Below are positions 32,717 to 41,232 of a stretch of 52,865 bases of DNA, one piece after another. A program made the position numbers and the translations under genes. This stretch comes from DASXBJ01 sp036491755 (lineage in GTDB: Bacteria > Chloroflexota > Dormibacteria > Dormibacterales > Dormibacteraceae): the NCBI GenBank assembly GCA_036491755.1, contig DASXBJ010000058.1, positions 1 to 52,865 on the forward strand, in the 5' to 3' direction. Positions within the stretch are counted from its first letter, which is position 1. Each line of letters begins with the position of its first letter. The notes under the pieces were generated by a model. The model saw nothing but the letters and a program-made list of their open reading frames with translations. It did not search any database and was not told the DNA's origin.

Positions 32717-33630
32717 TCGGAGCCCTGGCCGTCGAAGAGTGCGTAGGGCCGCATCGTGGACCGCACAAACGCGACACGGGCCAGTGCCTCCGGCCGGTTG
32801 CGTCGAGTCCACTGCATGTAGCGCCACGCGTTCTCGCCGAGCACCCGCGCGGCGCCGTCGAGCACCGACGGGAATAGAGCCGATGGAAGTCGGCCGTGCG
32901 GCGCCTCGATCGCGAGGGGCGCCGGCTTGACGGCCAGCTGGGGGAAATATTCGAGCAGCGCGGGGTTCGCGTCGATCAGCTCGGCGATCGCCCCGAGGCC
33001 GAAGACCGGTTCGGCGACGAGCAGCTCGAATGCCATGTCCTCGTCCTGGCGGGCCAGCGGAAGGCACTGGCTGCGCTCGAGGATGAGGTTGGCGGTCATC
33101 AATCGAGGCGCCAGCGGCCGCCGGGTCAGGTCGTCGACGGGTTTGCCGCGATGCCGCATCGCGTGCGCCAGGCCGAGCGCATTGACCGCGACATAGGCGA
33201 GGTGGCGGTGGCCGTCCTCGACGATGAGATTCAGGTCGACGTCGTCGGAGGCGCGGAATCCGCCGCTCGCGAGCGAGCCCGCGATCGACACGCCGCGGAT
33301 GAAGGGCGCCAGCGCAACCAGCTTGTGGATGAAAGCGATCGTCATCTCCAGGTAGCCGCGCGCCTCCTTCGCGTGGTCCACGCCGCGCCGGTTGATGTCG
33401 TCAGCGCGCCGCAGGTCGGAGCGATCGACGACCAGGTTGCCCGCCATTGCGAGGTCGGCGCCGGCGGCTACAGCCCAGCGAACCTGACCTTCCGTCAGCC
33501 GCCCGCCGAGGCACAGCTCGCCGAGCCGGCGGGCGGTGAGGGCGTAGCCGCGCCGGCGTAGAAGAGCCACGGTCTGGCGGACCCGCTCCGTCTGTGTGGC
33601 CGCGGAGGCAAGGGAGTACCGCAAAACCAT
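32713..33630 (-). CDS. Nucleotidyltransferase (Pol-beta superfamily)
   Basis: 305-aa soluble protein. The core motif is SIAGSLASGGFRASDDVDLNLIV: GS at 118-119 and the metal-binding DxD at 130-132, the GSx10DxD signature of minimal nucleotidyltransferases. Upstream helices (FIHKLVALAPFIRG) and a long C-terminal helical part complete the fold. Members transfer NMP to sugars, proteins or antibiotics; the acceptor here is unknown. It is first in the operon; its stop overlaps the glycosyltransferase start. ATG 33630 has no ribosome site, so a leaderless or weak start is possible. It is divergent from pruA. Confidence 0.8.
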   Translation of the reverse strand: MVLRYSLASAATQTERVRQTVALLRRRGYALTARRLGELCLGGRLTEGQVRWAVAAGADLAMAGNLVVDRSDLRRADDINRRGVDHAKEARGYLEMTIAFIHKLVALAPFIRGVSIAGSLASGGFRASDDVDLNLIVEDGHRHLAYVAVNALGLAHAMRHRGKPVDDLTRRPLAPRLMTANLILERSQCLPLARQDEDMAFELLVAEPVFGLGAIAELIDANPALLEYFPQLAVKPAPLAIEAPHGRLPSALFPSVLDGAARVLGENAWRYMQWTRRNRPEALARVAFVRSTMRPYALFDGQGSD

Positions 33631-33718
33631 CGTTCGGAATACGGGATCGGGTTACGTCGGCGAGCCGGATGCGCGATCATCCACGGAGGCGCCGGACGCT
33701 AGCAGGGGAGGAGGCCAG

Positions 33719-35353
33719 ATGACCGCCGACGGACACTTCGAGGTTCCCAAGCCGACCAACGAACCGATCCGGCCGTACGCGCCTGGGGACGTCCATCGGA
33801 TGAGCCTCAAGGCGCGCCTCGCCGACCTGACTGATGCCCGGACCGAGGTCCCGATGCAAATCGGGGGCGAACACCGTTGGGGTGGCTCACGAGGGGACAT
33901 CCGCTCACCCCATCGACATGAGCTGGCCATCGCTGAATATGCGATGGGAGAGGGCAAGGACGTGGACGACGCAATCGAAGCCGCTCTCGCCGCCCGGCGA
34001 ATGTGGGCCGCGACGACATACACGGAGCGCGCCGCCGTTCTGCTTCGCGCCGCCGCTCTCCTGGCGGGTCCGTGGCGCGACACCATCAATGCCGCCACGA
34101 TGCTCGGCCAGTCCAAGACGGTGCACCAGGCAGAGATCGATGCAGCGTGCGAGCTGATCGACTTCTGGAGGTACAACGCCTACTTCGGCGACCAGCTCCT
34201 CCGCCAGCAGCCGAACAACGACGGGACTGCTTGGAACCGCCTCGAGTATCGCCCGCTCGAGGGTTTCGTCTTTGCGGTCAGCCCTTTCAACTTCACGTCC
34301 ATCGCCGGCAACCTCCCCACGGCCCCGATGCTCATGGGCAACACAGTGGTGTTCAAGCCCGCCACTCAGACGCTCCTGGCGTGCCATTTCCTCATGGAGC
34401 TCTTGCTGGAGGCGGGAATGCCGCCCGGCGTCATCAACATGGTGAGCGGCGCCGCGTCGCAGATCTCAGAGCGCGTGCTCAACCATCGTGAGCTCGCCGG
34501 CATCCACTTCACCGGCTCGACCGAAGTCTTCCATGGGATGTGGCGCGAAGTCGGCCACAACGTCGATCGCTATCGAACGTACCCCCGGCTGGTTGGGGAG
34601 ACGGGTGGCAAGGACTTCATCGTGGCCCACGAATCGGCCGACCCCGACGCGCTGCGCACAGCGCTCGTCCGCGGGGCATTCGAGTACCAGGGTCAGAAAT
34701 GCTCCGCGGCATCGCGTGCCTACATTCCACGATCGATCTGGAAAACCATGAAATCGGAGCTGGCCGACCAGGTGGACGCCATCCCCCAGGGCGACGTCTC
34801 CGACTTCCGCAACTTCATGGGCGCGGTGATCGATGGCAAGGCGTATGCCAATCACATGAAGGCGATCGAGTACGCGAAAAAGGCCGAGGGAGCCAAGGTC
34901 ATCGCAGGCGGCAAGGGCGACGACTCGGTCGGCTGGTTCATTCGCCCGACGGTGATCGAAACCAACGACCCCGACTTCAAGCTTCTGCGCGAGGAGCTGT
35001 TTGGCCCGATCCTCACCGTCTATCCCTACGCCGACGGGAAGTTCGAAGAGACGCTCGAGCTGTGCGACCGGACCAGCCCTTACGGTCTCACCGGCGCGAT
35101 CTTCGCCCGCGACCGGTCAGCGATCCGGAGAGCGTCCGAGACCCTGGTCAACGCCGCCGGCAACTTCTACATCAATGACAAGCCCACCGGCGCGGTGGTT
35201 GGCCTGCAACCGTTCGGAGGTGCGCGGGCATCTGGCACGAACGACAAGGCCGGGTCGATCTTCAACCTGATCCGCTGGGTCAGCCCACGGGTTATCAAGG
35301 AGACGTACGCTCCGCCGACAGACCACCGTTATCCCTTCATGGACGCGGAGTAG
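33719..35353 (+). CDS. pruA: 1-pyrroline-5-carboxylate dehydrogenase
   Basis: 544-aa NAD-dependent aldehyde dehydrogenase, the second step of proline degradation (P5C/glutamate semialdehyde to glutamate), cytoplasmic. Active-site residues are in place: Cys328 in YQGQKCSAASR, Glu294 in LVGETGGKDFIV and Asn191 in SPFNFTSIAG; NAD-binding HFTGSTEVF is present, and LREELFGPILTVYPY and NDKPTGAVVGLQPFGG are typical of P5CDH rather than generic ALDHs. Length matches the family. ATG 33719 has GGAGGAGG 4 nt upstream. No proline dehydrogenase gene is nearby. It is followed 5 bp later by an enoyl-CoA hydratase gene. Confidence 0.95.
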   Translation: MTADGHFEVPKPTNEPIRPYAPGDVHRMSLKARLADLTDARTEVPMQIGGEHRWGGSRGDIRSPHRHELAIAEYAMGEGKDVDDAIEAALAARRMWAATTYTERAAVLLRAAALLAGPWRDTINAATMLGQSKTVHQAEIDAACELIDFWRYNAYFGDQLLRQQPNNDGTAWNRLEYRPLEGFVFAVSPFNFTSIAGNLPTAPMLMGNTVVFKPATQTLLACHFLMELLLEAGMPPGVINMVSGAASQISERVLNHRELAGIHFTGSTEVFHGMWREVGHNVDRYRTYPRLVGETGGKDFIVAHESADPDALRTALVRGAFEYQGQKCSAASRAYIPRSIWKTMKSELADQVDAIPQGDVSDFRNFMGAVIDGKAYANHMKAIEYAKKAEGAKVIAGGKGDDSVGWFIRPTVIETNDPDFKLLREELFGPILTVYPYADGKFEETLELCDRTSPYGLTGAIFARDRSAIRRASETLVNAAGNFYINDKPTGAVVGLQPFGGARASGTNDKAGSIFNLIRWVSPRVIKETYAPPTDHRYPFMDAE

Positions 35354-35358
35354 GCGCG

Positions 35359-36135
35359 GTGACAGTGGGTTACGACGTCGACGGCGCCGTGGTAACCGTC
35401 ACCATCGACCGGCCCGGCGTGCGCAACGCGGTGGACGCGGAAACCGCGGCAGCGCTTGCGGCCGCGTTCCACCGCTTCGACTCTGACGCCAAGCTGTCAG
35501 TGGCCGTCCTGACCGGAGCAGGCGGCAACTTCTGCGCGGGCTTTGACCTGAAGGCCCTGGCGTCGGGATCGGGCAACGCGGTCAAGGCCGCCGGCGACGG
35601 TCCGATGGGCCCTACCCGAATGAACCTCGACAAGCCCGTGATCGCCGCGATCGAGGGTTATGCGGTGGCCGGCGGACTGGAGCTCGCTCTGTGGTGCGAT
35701 CTGCGAGTCGCGGCGCGGGACGCCACGTTCGGGGTGTTCAACCGTCGCTTCGGCGTCCCGCTCGTGGACCTCGGCACCGTCCGCCTGCCACGCCTGATCG
35801 GGCAGGGCAGAGCGCTCGACATGATCCTCACCGGCCGGCCCGTCGGCGCGGAGGAGGCTCTGCGCATCGGCCTGGTCGAACGATTGGTCGACACCGGAGC
35901 TGCGCTCGCCGCCGCACAGAGGCTGGCTCGAGACATCGCCGGCTTTCCGCAGGGCGCGCTGCGAGCCGACCGTCACAGCACCCTCGACCAGTGGGGTCTC
36001 GGCTTCGAGGACGCGATGCGGGAGGAGTTCAGCGGAGGGTCCGTCGTTCTTTCATCCGGGGAGTCGCAGGCGGGCGCCAAGCGTTTCGCGCAGGGAGCCG
36101 GACGTCACGGGGAGGGCGCGGACAAGACAGGCTGA
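35359..36135 (+). CDS. Enoyl-CoA hydratase/isomerase (crotonase) family
   Basis: 258 aa. Crotonase fold: VTVTIDRPGVRNAVDAETAAAL near the N-terminus, the first oxyanion-hole segment GGNFCAGFDLKALA, and the second IAAIEGYAVAGGLELALWCDLRVAARDATFGVFNRRFGVPLVDLGTV. The latter position carries Val/Asp rather than the usual Glu pair, so it may be an isomerase or another crotonase activity rather than a hydratase. GTG 35359 starts 5 bp after pruA. The last 30 bp overlap the convergent glycosyltransferase gene. Confidence 0.85.
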   Translation: MTVGYDVDGAVVTVTIDRPGVRNAVDAETAAALAAAFHRFDSDAKLSVAVLTGAGGNFCAGFDLKALASGSGNAVKAAGDGPMGPTRMNLDKPVIAAIEGYAVAGGLELALWCDLRVAARDATFGVFNRRFGVPLVDLGTVRLPRLIGQGRALDMILTGRPVGAEEALRIGLVERLVDTGAALAAAQRLARDIAGFPQGALRADRHSTLDQWGLGFEDAMREEFSGGSVVLSSGESQAGAKRFAQGAGRHGEGADKTG

Positions 36136-37271
36136 GCTCGATCACGCTCAGTCACTCTGAACGCCAGGACAGACATCAGGACCAGGCTCGCCAGCTCCAG
36201 CACGATGATCGGGAGCGGCCCCCAGAACGGCTCCGCCTCGACTGCCATGACCACCGCCAGGGCGAACGCCCATGTCCAGGAGGCGACCGGGGTTCGAATG
36301 CAGAGCCAGGCGGCGAGACCGAGCATCGCGAAGTCGTCCAGGTGCAGATAGGGGCTGGCGAGCAGCCCGCCGACGAGGGCCGGGACCAGAGTCCATTCGG
36401 GATCGCGGCGGCGCAGGAGGTAGACGAGGGCGAGAGCCCAGACCGCCACCGCCACCTGCACGCCTCGCGCCACGGCAAGGTTGCCCAATAGAGGCGCAAT
36501 CGTCAGCTCGCGGTTGGCGACGACGCCGGCAGCGAAGTTGAGCCGGGCCTGGTACGTGGCGATTCCACCAGAACCCAATGCGATCGCCGACGCCGCGCCC
36601 AGCAATCCGAGCGTGACCGCGCCGGCGATGAACGCGCGGTCCCGACGGGCCGCAAGGAGCGCGAGCGGCACCAGGAATGCGAGCTGTGGCTTCAAGACCA
36701 GCGGTGCCAGCGCGACCCCGGCCCATCCCTGATGCCCACGTCTCAGCAGCGCGTACGACGCGGCCACCCCCAACGCGACGAGGAGCCCGGGCTGGCCGAG
36801 CTGGAGGCCATAGATGACCGGCAGCCACCCGATCGCAGCGGCCAGGTGGATCAAGCGCAATCGTCCTTCGCCTGGCGCGGCGAGATGCCACGTGACCGCG
36901 AGCGCCAAAAGCAGCACGGCGCACCAGATCCAGTACGCGACTGGAAATGGAAGCGCGGTGAAGGGCAGCGCCATCCACGCCACGGGCGGGGGACTGATGT
37001 AGCGGGCCAGCTGCGCGATCGTGATGCCAGATCCCATGGCGTCGAGCTCGATCTGCTGCAGGCGCAGGTCGTAGATGGATGACCAGCCGTGAGACGCGCC
37101 GATGCGAGCGGCCGCGAAATAAAACGTGAAGTCGTTGTGGAAGCGGTCGGCGGCATACGCCAGCGCCCATTGGTACAGGTCGAACAGCGCGAACAAGACG
37201 GCGGCCACAGCCCCGGCCGTGGCGCCGAGGTTCCGCCATCTGTGTCCGGCGGCGCCGTCGACCGTCATCAA
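36105..37271 (-). CDS. GT87-family (DUF2029) membrane mannosyltransferase-like protein
   Basis: 388-aa polytopic protein with about ten hydrophobic segments. The FHNDFTFYFAAARIGASHGWSSIYD loop after the first helix is the GT87 acidic-loop hallmark; GLQLGQPGLLVALG and LKPQLAFLVPLALL in the middle and SPYLHLDDFAML near the end are typical. GT87 enzymes use polyprenyl-phosphate mannose to extend lipomannan-type glycans; the substrate here is inferred only. The start is TTG 37271, with ATG 37268 directly after. A TAACCT box 6 nt upstream of the TTG suggests a leaderless transcript, divergent from the GNAT gene. Confidence 0.8.
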   Translation of the reverse strand: MMTVDGAAGHRWRNLGATAGAVAAVLFALFDLYQWALAYAADRFHNDFTFYFAAARIGASHGWSSIYDLRLQQIELDAMGSGITIAQLARYISPPPVAWMALPFTALPFPVAYWIWCAVLLLALAVTWHLAAPGEGRLRLIHLAAAIGWLPVIYGLQLGQPGLLVALGVAASYALLRRGHQGWAGVALAPLVLKPQLAFLVPLALLAARRDRAFIAGAVTLGLLGAASAIALGSGGIATYQARLNFAAGVVANRELTIAPLLGNLAVARGVQVAVAVWALALVYLLRRRDPEWTLVPALVGGLLASPYLHLDDFAMLGLAAWLCIRTPVASWTWAFALAVVMAVEAEPFWGPLPIIVLELASLVLMSVLAFRVTERDRAQPVLSAPSP

Positions 37272-37277
37272 TCGCGG

Positions 37278-37283
37278 AGGTTA
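37278..37283 (-). promoter_or_regulatory. Predicted -10 box, GT87 gene (leaderless)
   Basis: TAACCT read on the minus strand ends 6 nt before the TTG start. It overlaps by 2 nt the box of the divergent GNAT gene, so the two promoters cannot easily be occupied together. Confidence 0.45.
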
Positions 37284-37287
37284 CCTT
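37282..37287 (+). promoter_or_regulatory. Predicted -10 box, GNAT gene (leaderless)
   Basis: TACCTT followed by GTACGC and the GTG start at 37294. It fits the TANNNT-6-start pattern seen at several genes in this window. Confidence 0.45.
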
Positions 37288-37293
37288 GTACGC

Positions 37294-37851
37294 GTGCCAT
37301 CGCCCAACTTCGAGCCCCGGGTCGTCGAGCTGCGGGAGGGCATCAAGGTCCACGTGCGGCCGATCGTCCCTGAGGACGAGCCTCTCCTTCACGAGGCGGT
37401 GGCGGCGATGTCCGAGCGAACTGTCTATTTCAGATTCTTTTCGCCGCTGAAGCGGCTCTCGGACGCGATGGCCCACCGCCTGGCCGTGGTCGATTACAAC
37501 AATCGGTTTGCCCTGGTCGCGACCACGCACAAGGGCGTCGGAGGGTCGGGGGACGTCAGGGAGCGCATCGTTGGGGTGGCGCGGTACGACCGGGCGGCCG
37601 GTACCGATATCGCCGAGGTCGCGGTCGCGGTCATCGACGAATTCCAGAGGCGGGGTCTTGGCGCCGTGCTCCTGGGCATCCTGGCGCATGTTGCGAGCGA
37701 CCATGGCATCACGGGCTTCTCCTTGATCGTGCTGCCCGAGAACAGGCAGATGCTGGGGCTGCTGCGCAAGATGGGCTGGATCCACCAGGCCCGTCTGACG
37801 GGAGGCGTTTACGAAATATCGTTTGACCTACCGGCGGTTGAGGAACCGTGA
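37294..37851 (+). CDS. GNAT-family N-acetyltransferase (Pat-like domain)
   Basis: 185-aa acetyl-CoA-dependent acyltransferase. VHVRPIVPEDEPLLHEAVAAMSERTVYFRFFSPLKRLS near the N-terminus resembles the GNAT domain of protein lysine acetyltransferases of the Pat/acetyl-CoA-synthetase-fused type. The CoA-binding motif A is IAEVAVAVIDEFQRRGLGAVLLGIL, with LPENRQMLGLLRKMGW as motif B. It lacks a nucleotide-binding fusion. GTG 37294 is chosen over longer frames because it follows the TACCTT box; GGAGG lies 13 nt upstream. The stop overlaps the next start (GTGA). Confidence 0.85.
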   Translation: MPSPNFEPRVVELREGIKVHVRPIVPEDEPLLHEAVAAMSERTVYFRFFSPLKRLSDAMAHRLAVVDYNNRFALVATTHKGVGGSGDVRERIVGVARYDRAAGTDIAEVAVAVIDEFQRRGLGAVLLGILAHVASDHGITGFSLIVLPENRQMLGLLRKMGWIHQARLTGGVYEISFDLPAVEEP

Positions 37852-39302
37852 CGGACTCCAGCAGCGGATCCGAGCAGCTCGGTGACATCGGAACGGACGA
37901 GTTCCGCGCCGCCGCCCACCGGGCGGTCGATTGGGTCGGGGACTACCTCGACACAATGCGCGAACGGCCGGTGCTCGCACCGGTGGCTCCTGGGGACATC
38001 AGGCGTTCTCTACCCTCGGTGCCGCCGGAGCAAGGCGAGAGCCTGGAAGCGATTTTCCGCGACTTCGAAGAGCTCGTCCTGCCTGGCATCACGCACTGGA
38101 ACCACCCGCGCTTTTTCGGCTACTTCGGCATCACCGGTTCAACGCCGGGCATCCTGGCTGAGCTTCTGATCGCGGCGCTGAACGTCAACGCGATGCTCTG
38201 GCGAACGTCGCCGGCGGCCACCGAGCTCGAGGAGGTCGCCTGCGATTGGCTCCGGCAGGCGATTGGGCTTGCCCCGGCCTTTTCGGGCGTTATCAACGAC
38301 ACCGCGTCATCGAGCACCCTGTACGCCCTCGCTGCGGCACGCGAGGCGGTCCCCAACCTGGATGTGCGCCGCCACGGAATGGCGCGTACGACGCTGCGCA
38401 TGTACGTTTCCGAGGAGGCGCACTCCTCGGTCGAAAAGGCCGCCATTGTCCTTGGCGTCGGCCAGGACAACGTGGTGAAGATTGGCACCGACACCGATTT
38501 CCGGATGGACGTCGACGCCCTGCAGAAGGCTATCCGGCGGGATCGCAACGCCGGCCACCTGCCGTTTGCCGTGGTCGCCACGGTGGGCACGACCTCAGTG
38601 ACCGCAGTCGACCCGGTGGCGGCGATCGCCGCCGTGTGCGCGGAGGAAAAGCTCTGGCTGCATGTTGACGCGGCATACGGAGGCGCCGCCGCGGTGCTCG
38701 ACAGCCATCGGTGGGTGCTGTCCGGATGCGATTCCGCGGACTCGCTCGTGGTCAATCCGCACAAATGGCTGTTCACGCCTCTCGATTGCAGCGTCCTGTA
38801 TTGCAGGCACGAGCACATGCTCAAGCGCGCTTTCAGCCTCACTCCTGCCTACCTCAAGACGGACGAGGCGGATACCGTTCGCAATCTCATGGACTACGGC
38901 GCATCGCTGGGGCGGCGCTTCCGCGGGCTGAAGCTCTGGTTCGTGCTGCGCGCCTTCGGCATCGACGGGGCACGCCGCCGTATCGCAGCGCACATCGTCA
39001 TGGCCCAGCAGCTGCGAAGCTGGATCGAGGCTGATTCGGATTTCGAGCTCCTCGCACCCACCACCTTCTCGACCGTGGTGTTTCGACATCGATCGACTGA
39101 TGCGAACAACGAGCGCATCCACGAGGAGGTCAACCGCTCGGGTTTTGCGTTGATCTCGCACACCGAGGTCCGAGGCGTTCACGCACTGCGGATTGCGATC
39201 GGCAACCTTCGCACGACCCTCGAGGACGTGCGCCAGACCTGGGAGCTGATCAGAGAGAAGGCCGCCGAGGCTCAGCCCCAGACAAACTCCGTGCAGAGGT
39301 AG
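37848..39302 (+). CDS. Group II PLP-dependent decarboxylase (aromatic-L-amino-acid decarboxylase type)
   Basis: 484-aa PLP enzyme. The Schiff-base Lys306 is in SLVVNPHKWLFTPLDCS; His192 (SEEAHSSVEKA) stacks on PLP; Asp274 in WLHVDAAYGG binds the pyridine N. The N-terminus (HPRFFGYFGITGSTPGILAELL) and C-terminal arm are typical of DOPA/tryptophan/tyrosine decarboxylases and of related aldehyde synthases. Substrate specificity cannot be read here. The GTG start overlaps the GNAT stop by 4 nt, so acetylation of the amine product (as with arylalkylamine N-acetyltransferases) is an attractive but unproven link. The 3' end overlaps the convergent zinc-ribbon gene by 31 bp. Confidence 0.9.
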   Translation: MTDSSSGSEQLGDIGTDEFRAAAHRAVDWVGDYLDTMRERPVLAPVAPGDIRRSLPSVPPEQGESLEAIFRDFEELVLPGITHWNHPRFFGYFGITGSTPGILAELLIAALNVNAMLWRTSPAATELEEVACDWLRQAIGLAPAFSGVINDTASSSTLYALAAAREAVPNLDVRRHGMARTTLRMYVSEEAHSSVEKAAIVLGVGQDNVVKIGTDTDFRMDVDALQKAIRRDRNAGHLPFAVVATVGTTSVTAVDPVAAIAAVCAEEKLWLHVDAAYGGAAAVLDSHRWVLSGCDSADSLVVNPHKWLFTPLDCSVLYCRHEHMLKRAFSLTPAYLKTDEADTVRNLMDYGASLGRRFRGLKLWFVLRAFGIDGARRRIAAHIVMAQQLRSWIEADSDFELLAPTTFSTVVFRHRSTDANNERIHEEVNRSGFALISHTEVRGVHALRIAIGNLRTTLEDVRQTWELIREKAAEAQPQTNSVQR

Positions 39303-40045
39303 TCGAAGTCGGGCGCCTCCGGCATGCCGCTCGGCGAGCTCTTGAGGTCGACCGGGTCCACCGCGAAGATGACCACGGTCGTAGCGCTCCTGGTCGCGGC
39401 GATGACGGCGAACCTGACCTTGACCGCAGCCCCGCCGGCGCCGATCAGGTTGGCCGCGTAGAGCGAGCCGACGCCGTCCTGGTCGCCGATGTGCGCCCCC
39501 TTCACCGCCGAGACGAGAACGACGTTCTGCCAGGTGGCGGTTGGGAGCGCAGCGACCGTCGACTGCAGAACCGCGTCGGCGGTGCCGCCCTTGGTTCCGA
39601 TCACCTGGACCGAGCCGATCTTGGTGCCCAGGGTGACCCCGTTGGCGTCCTGGGCGCGCACCGTCCAGGCGGCGTTGTAGCTGACCTGGTAGTTGAAGGC
39701 CGAGCTGCGGTAGGTCGCCCCATCCGGCAGCGGTGTCACGAACTTGGGTGCGCAGTTCACGGTGCAATTCGAGTGTGACCCGCTCGTGAAGTGCGATACG
39801 GCGAACGCGCTGATGACGACGGTGACGATCGCCAGGGCGACAAGGAGGCCGCCCGCGATCATGACCTGCGAAAGGTTGCGCTGACGCGGGGTGGGATGGG
39901 CCACCGGCCGGGCGAGGGGGTAGCTGTAGACGGGTTGCGCCGCCAATGCCTGCCCAGCGAGCGGGGCGCCGCACCGGCCGCAGAATGGCGCGCCGGGCGC
40001 GACCTGGGCTCCACATCGCCCGCAGAACCGCACCGTCGCCGCCAT
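39272..40045 (-). CDS. Zinc-ribbon membrane-anchored protein
   Basis: 257 aa. An N-terminal zinc ribbon (FCGRCGAQVAPGAPFCGRCGA, two CxxC knuckles) is cytoplasmic. One membrane helix follows at about 62-82 (VMIAGGLLVALAIVTVVISAFAV). The extracytoplasmic domain has a Cys pair (NCTVNCAPK) and about 160 residues of beta/alpha structure (SAFNYQVSYNAAWTV, VQVIGTKGG, VVIFAVDPVDL). The C-terminus resembles small secreted PsbP-like folds, but I cannot assign it. ATG 40045 shares one base with the upstream stop (TGATG). It is last in the five-gene protease/CDF unit. Confidence 0.7.
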   Translation of the reverse strand: MAATVRFCGRCGAQVAPGAPFCGRCGAPLAGQALAAQPVYSYPLARPVAHPTPRQRNLSQVMIAGGLLVALAIVTVVISAFAVSHFTSGSHSNCTVNCAPKFVTPLPDGATYRSSAFNYQVSYNAAWTVRAQDANGVTLGTKIGSVQVIGTKGGTADAVLQSTVAALPTATWQNVVLVSAVKGAHIGDQDGVGSLYAANLIGAGGAAVKVRFAVIAATRSATTVVIFAVDPVDLKSSPSGMPEAPDFDYLCTEFVWG

Positions 40046-41232
40046 CACGTGCGCCCGCCCGATGTGACCCGGCCTTGCTTCGGGGCGGCCGCGCGCGCCG
40101 CGCCGCAGGCGGGGCAGAACGTCATCGTCGGCACGATGCGATGGCATTCCGGACATCGTCGATCCGGGCCGATCTCATGCTCGGCGCCCTCCACCAAAAG
40201 CGCCTGGTGGATGACGAGGCGCACGTAAAGGAGAAGAGCCGCCGCGGCGAGCGCCAGGACGACGAACCCGAAGAGGAGATCGTCCACCACAAACCCGACC
40301 ACGCCCAGGGCGATCTGCACGCCGAATGCGACGAGGAGCGCCCCGAGGATGCTCGACTGCCATGCTCGGTTGGCGCGCCGGCGGTCGTAACGGCGCAGCC
40401 AGATCGCGGCGGCAACCAGCGCCGTCGTGCTGGCATTGACCAAGGAGACCAGGAGGCCCGCGCGCGTCAATCGAAACGCCCAGTCCAGCGGGGCGTCGCT
40501 GCCCACCAGCGGCGCCGTGATCAGGGGCCAGAAAACCGTCAACGAGCTCGCCACCGTAAAACCGAGGGCGGACGATGCGCCGAACGTAAGCCCATCGAGG
40601 GGTTCCCGGAAACTGCCCCGGAACAGATATAGGAACAGTGGTCCCGCCAGCATGAGCGCCTGCGCCACGACCGGAATGGTCAGCCCCGACAGGACGAACG
40701 CCGTGGAGCGGTCAGCCGTGATGGTGGAGCGGGACAGTGCGTCGCTCGAGAAGGCGGTGAACGCATATCCGAGGATTGCGCCGGCCACCATGGTGGCTCC
40801 GATCACCAGCCACGGCTCGCTCTCGTAGACCTCGACCTCGTACAGGTAGATGAGGTAGAGCAGCGGAAGCACGAACACGGCAGCCACGGTCGCGGGCGTG
40901 TACAGGTGGAGCAGCGCCAGCATGATCACGGCGGCGGCGCCGGCGACCAGCGCCACGCGGAACGGTTGCCCCCCACGGTGAGGCAGGTGGGGAAAAAGTG
41001 TCGTGATGATCGATACGTGGGCGACCGCCTGGTTCGGCGCAGCCGCGAAGGCGTGAGTCCTCGACGTGCTGCCGGATGCGAGGTGGGCCCCGCAGTGACC
41101 GCAGAAATCGCCGGCGGGAACAATCGACCCACAGTGCGGACACGTGACCAGCGGCGGTCCTTCGACCGGTCCTTGTCCGGCTTCACCGGCGCGCCGTGGG
41201 GCCTGGCGGCGGTCCTCTCCACGCTCTTTCAT
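40045..41232 (-). CDS. PrsW-like polytopic membrane protein with two zinc ribbons, catalytic residues missing
   Basis: 395 aa. Zinc ribbons at both ends: CPHCGSIVPAGDFCGHCG (about 31-48) and CPECHRIVPTMTFCPACG near the C-terminus. Between them lie about nine membrane segments with PrsW-family landmarks: LYLIYLYEVEVYESEPW and DGLTFGASSALGFTVASS. PrsW intramembrane metalloproteases have a conserved EE pair, a Glu after the GFA segment, and a later His; here these positions read AQ (about 190-191, PVVAQALM), S/A and Asn (VSLVNAST). It is therefore probably catalytically inactive, a receptor or scaffold (inference). ATG 41232 overlaps the sedolisin stop (ATGA). It is the fourth gene of the unit. 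Confidence 0.75.
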   Translation of the reverse strand: MKERGEDRRQAPRRAGEAGQGPVEGPPLVTCPHCGSIVPAGDFCGHCGAHLASGSTSRTHAFAAAPNQAVAHVSIITTLFPHLPHRGGQPFRVALVAGAAAVIMLALLHLYTPATVAAVFVLPLLYLIYLYEVEVYESEPWLVIGATMVAGAILGYAFTAFSSDALSRSTITADRSTAFVLSGLTIPVVAQALMLAGPLFLYLFRGSFREPLDGLTFGASSALGFTVASSLTVFWPLITAPLVGSDAPLDWAFRLTRAGLLVSLVNASTTALVAAAIWLRRYDRRRANRAWQSSILGALLVAFGVQIALGVVGFVVDDLLFGFVVLALAAAALLLYVRLVIHQALLVEGAEHEIGPDRRCPECHRIVPTMTFCPACGAARAAAPKQGRVTSGGRT

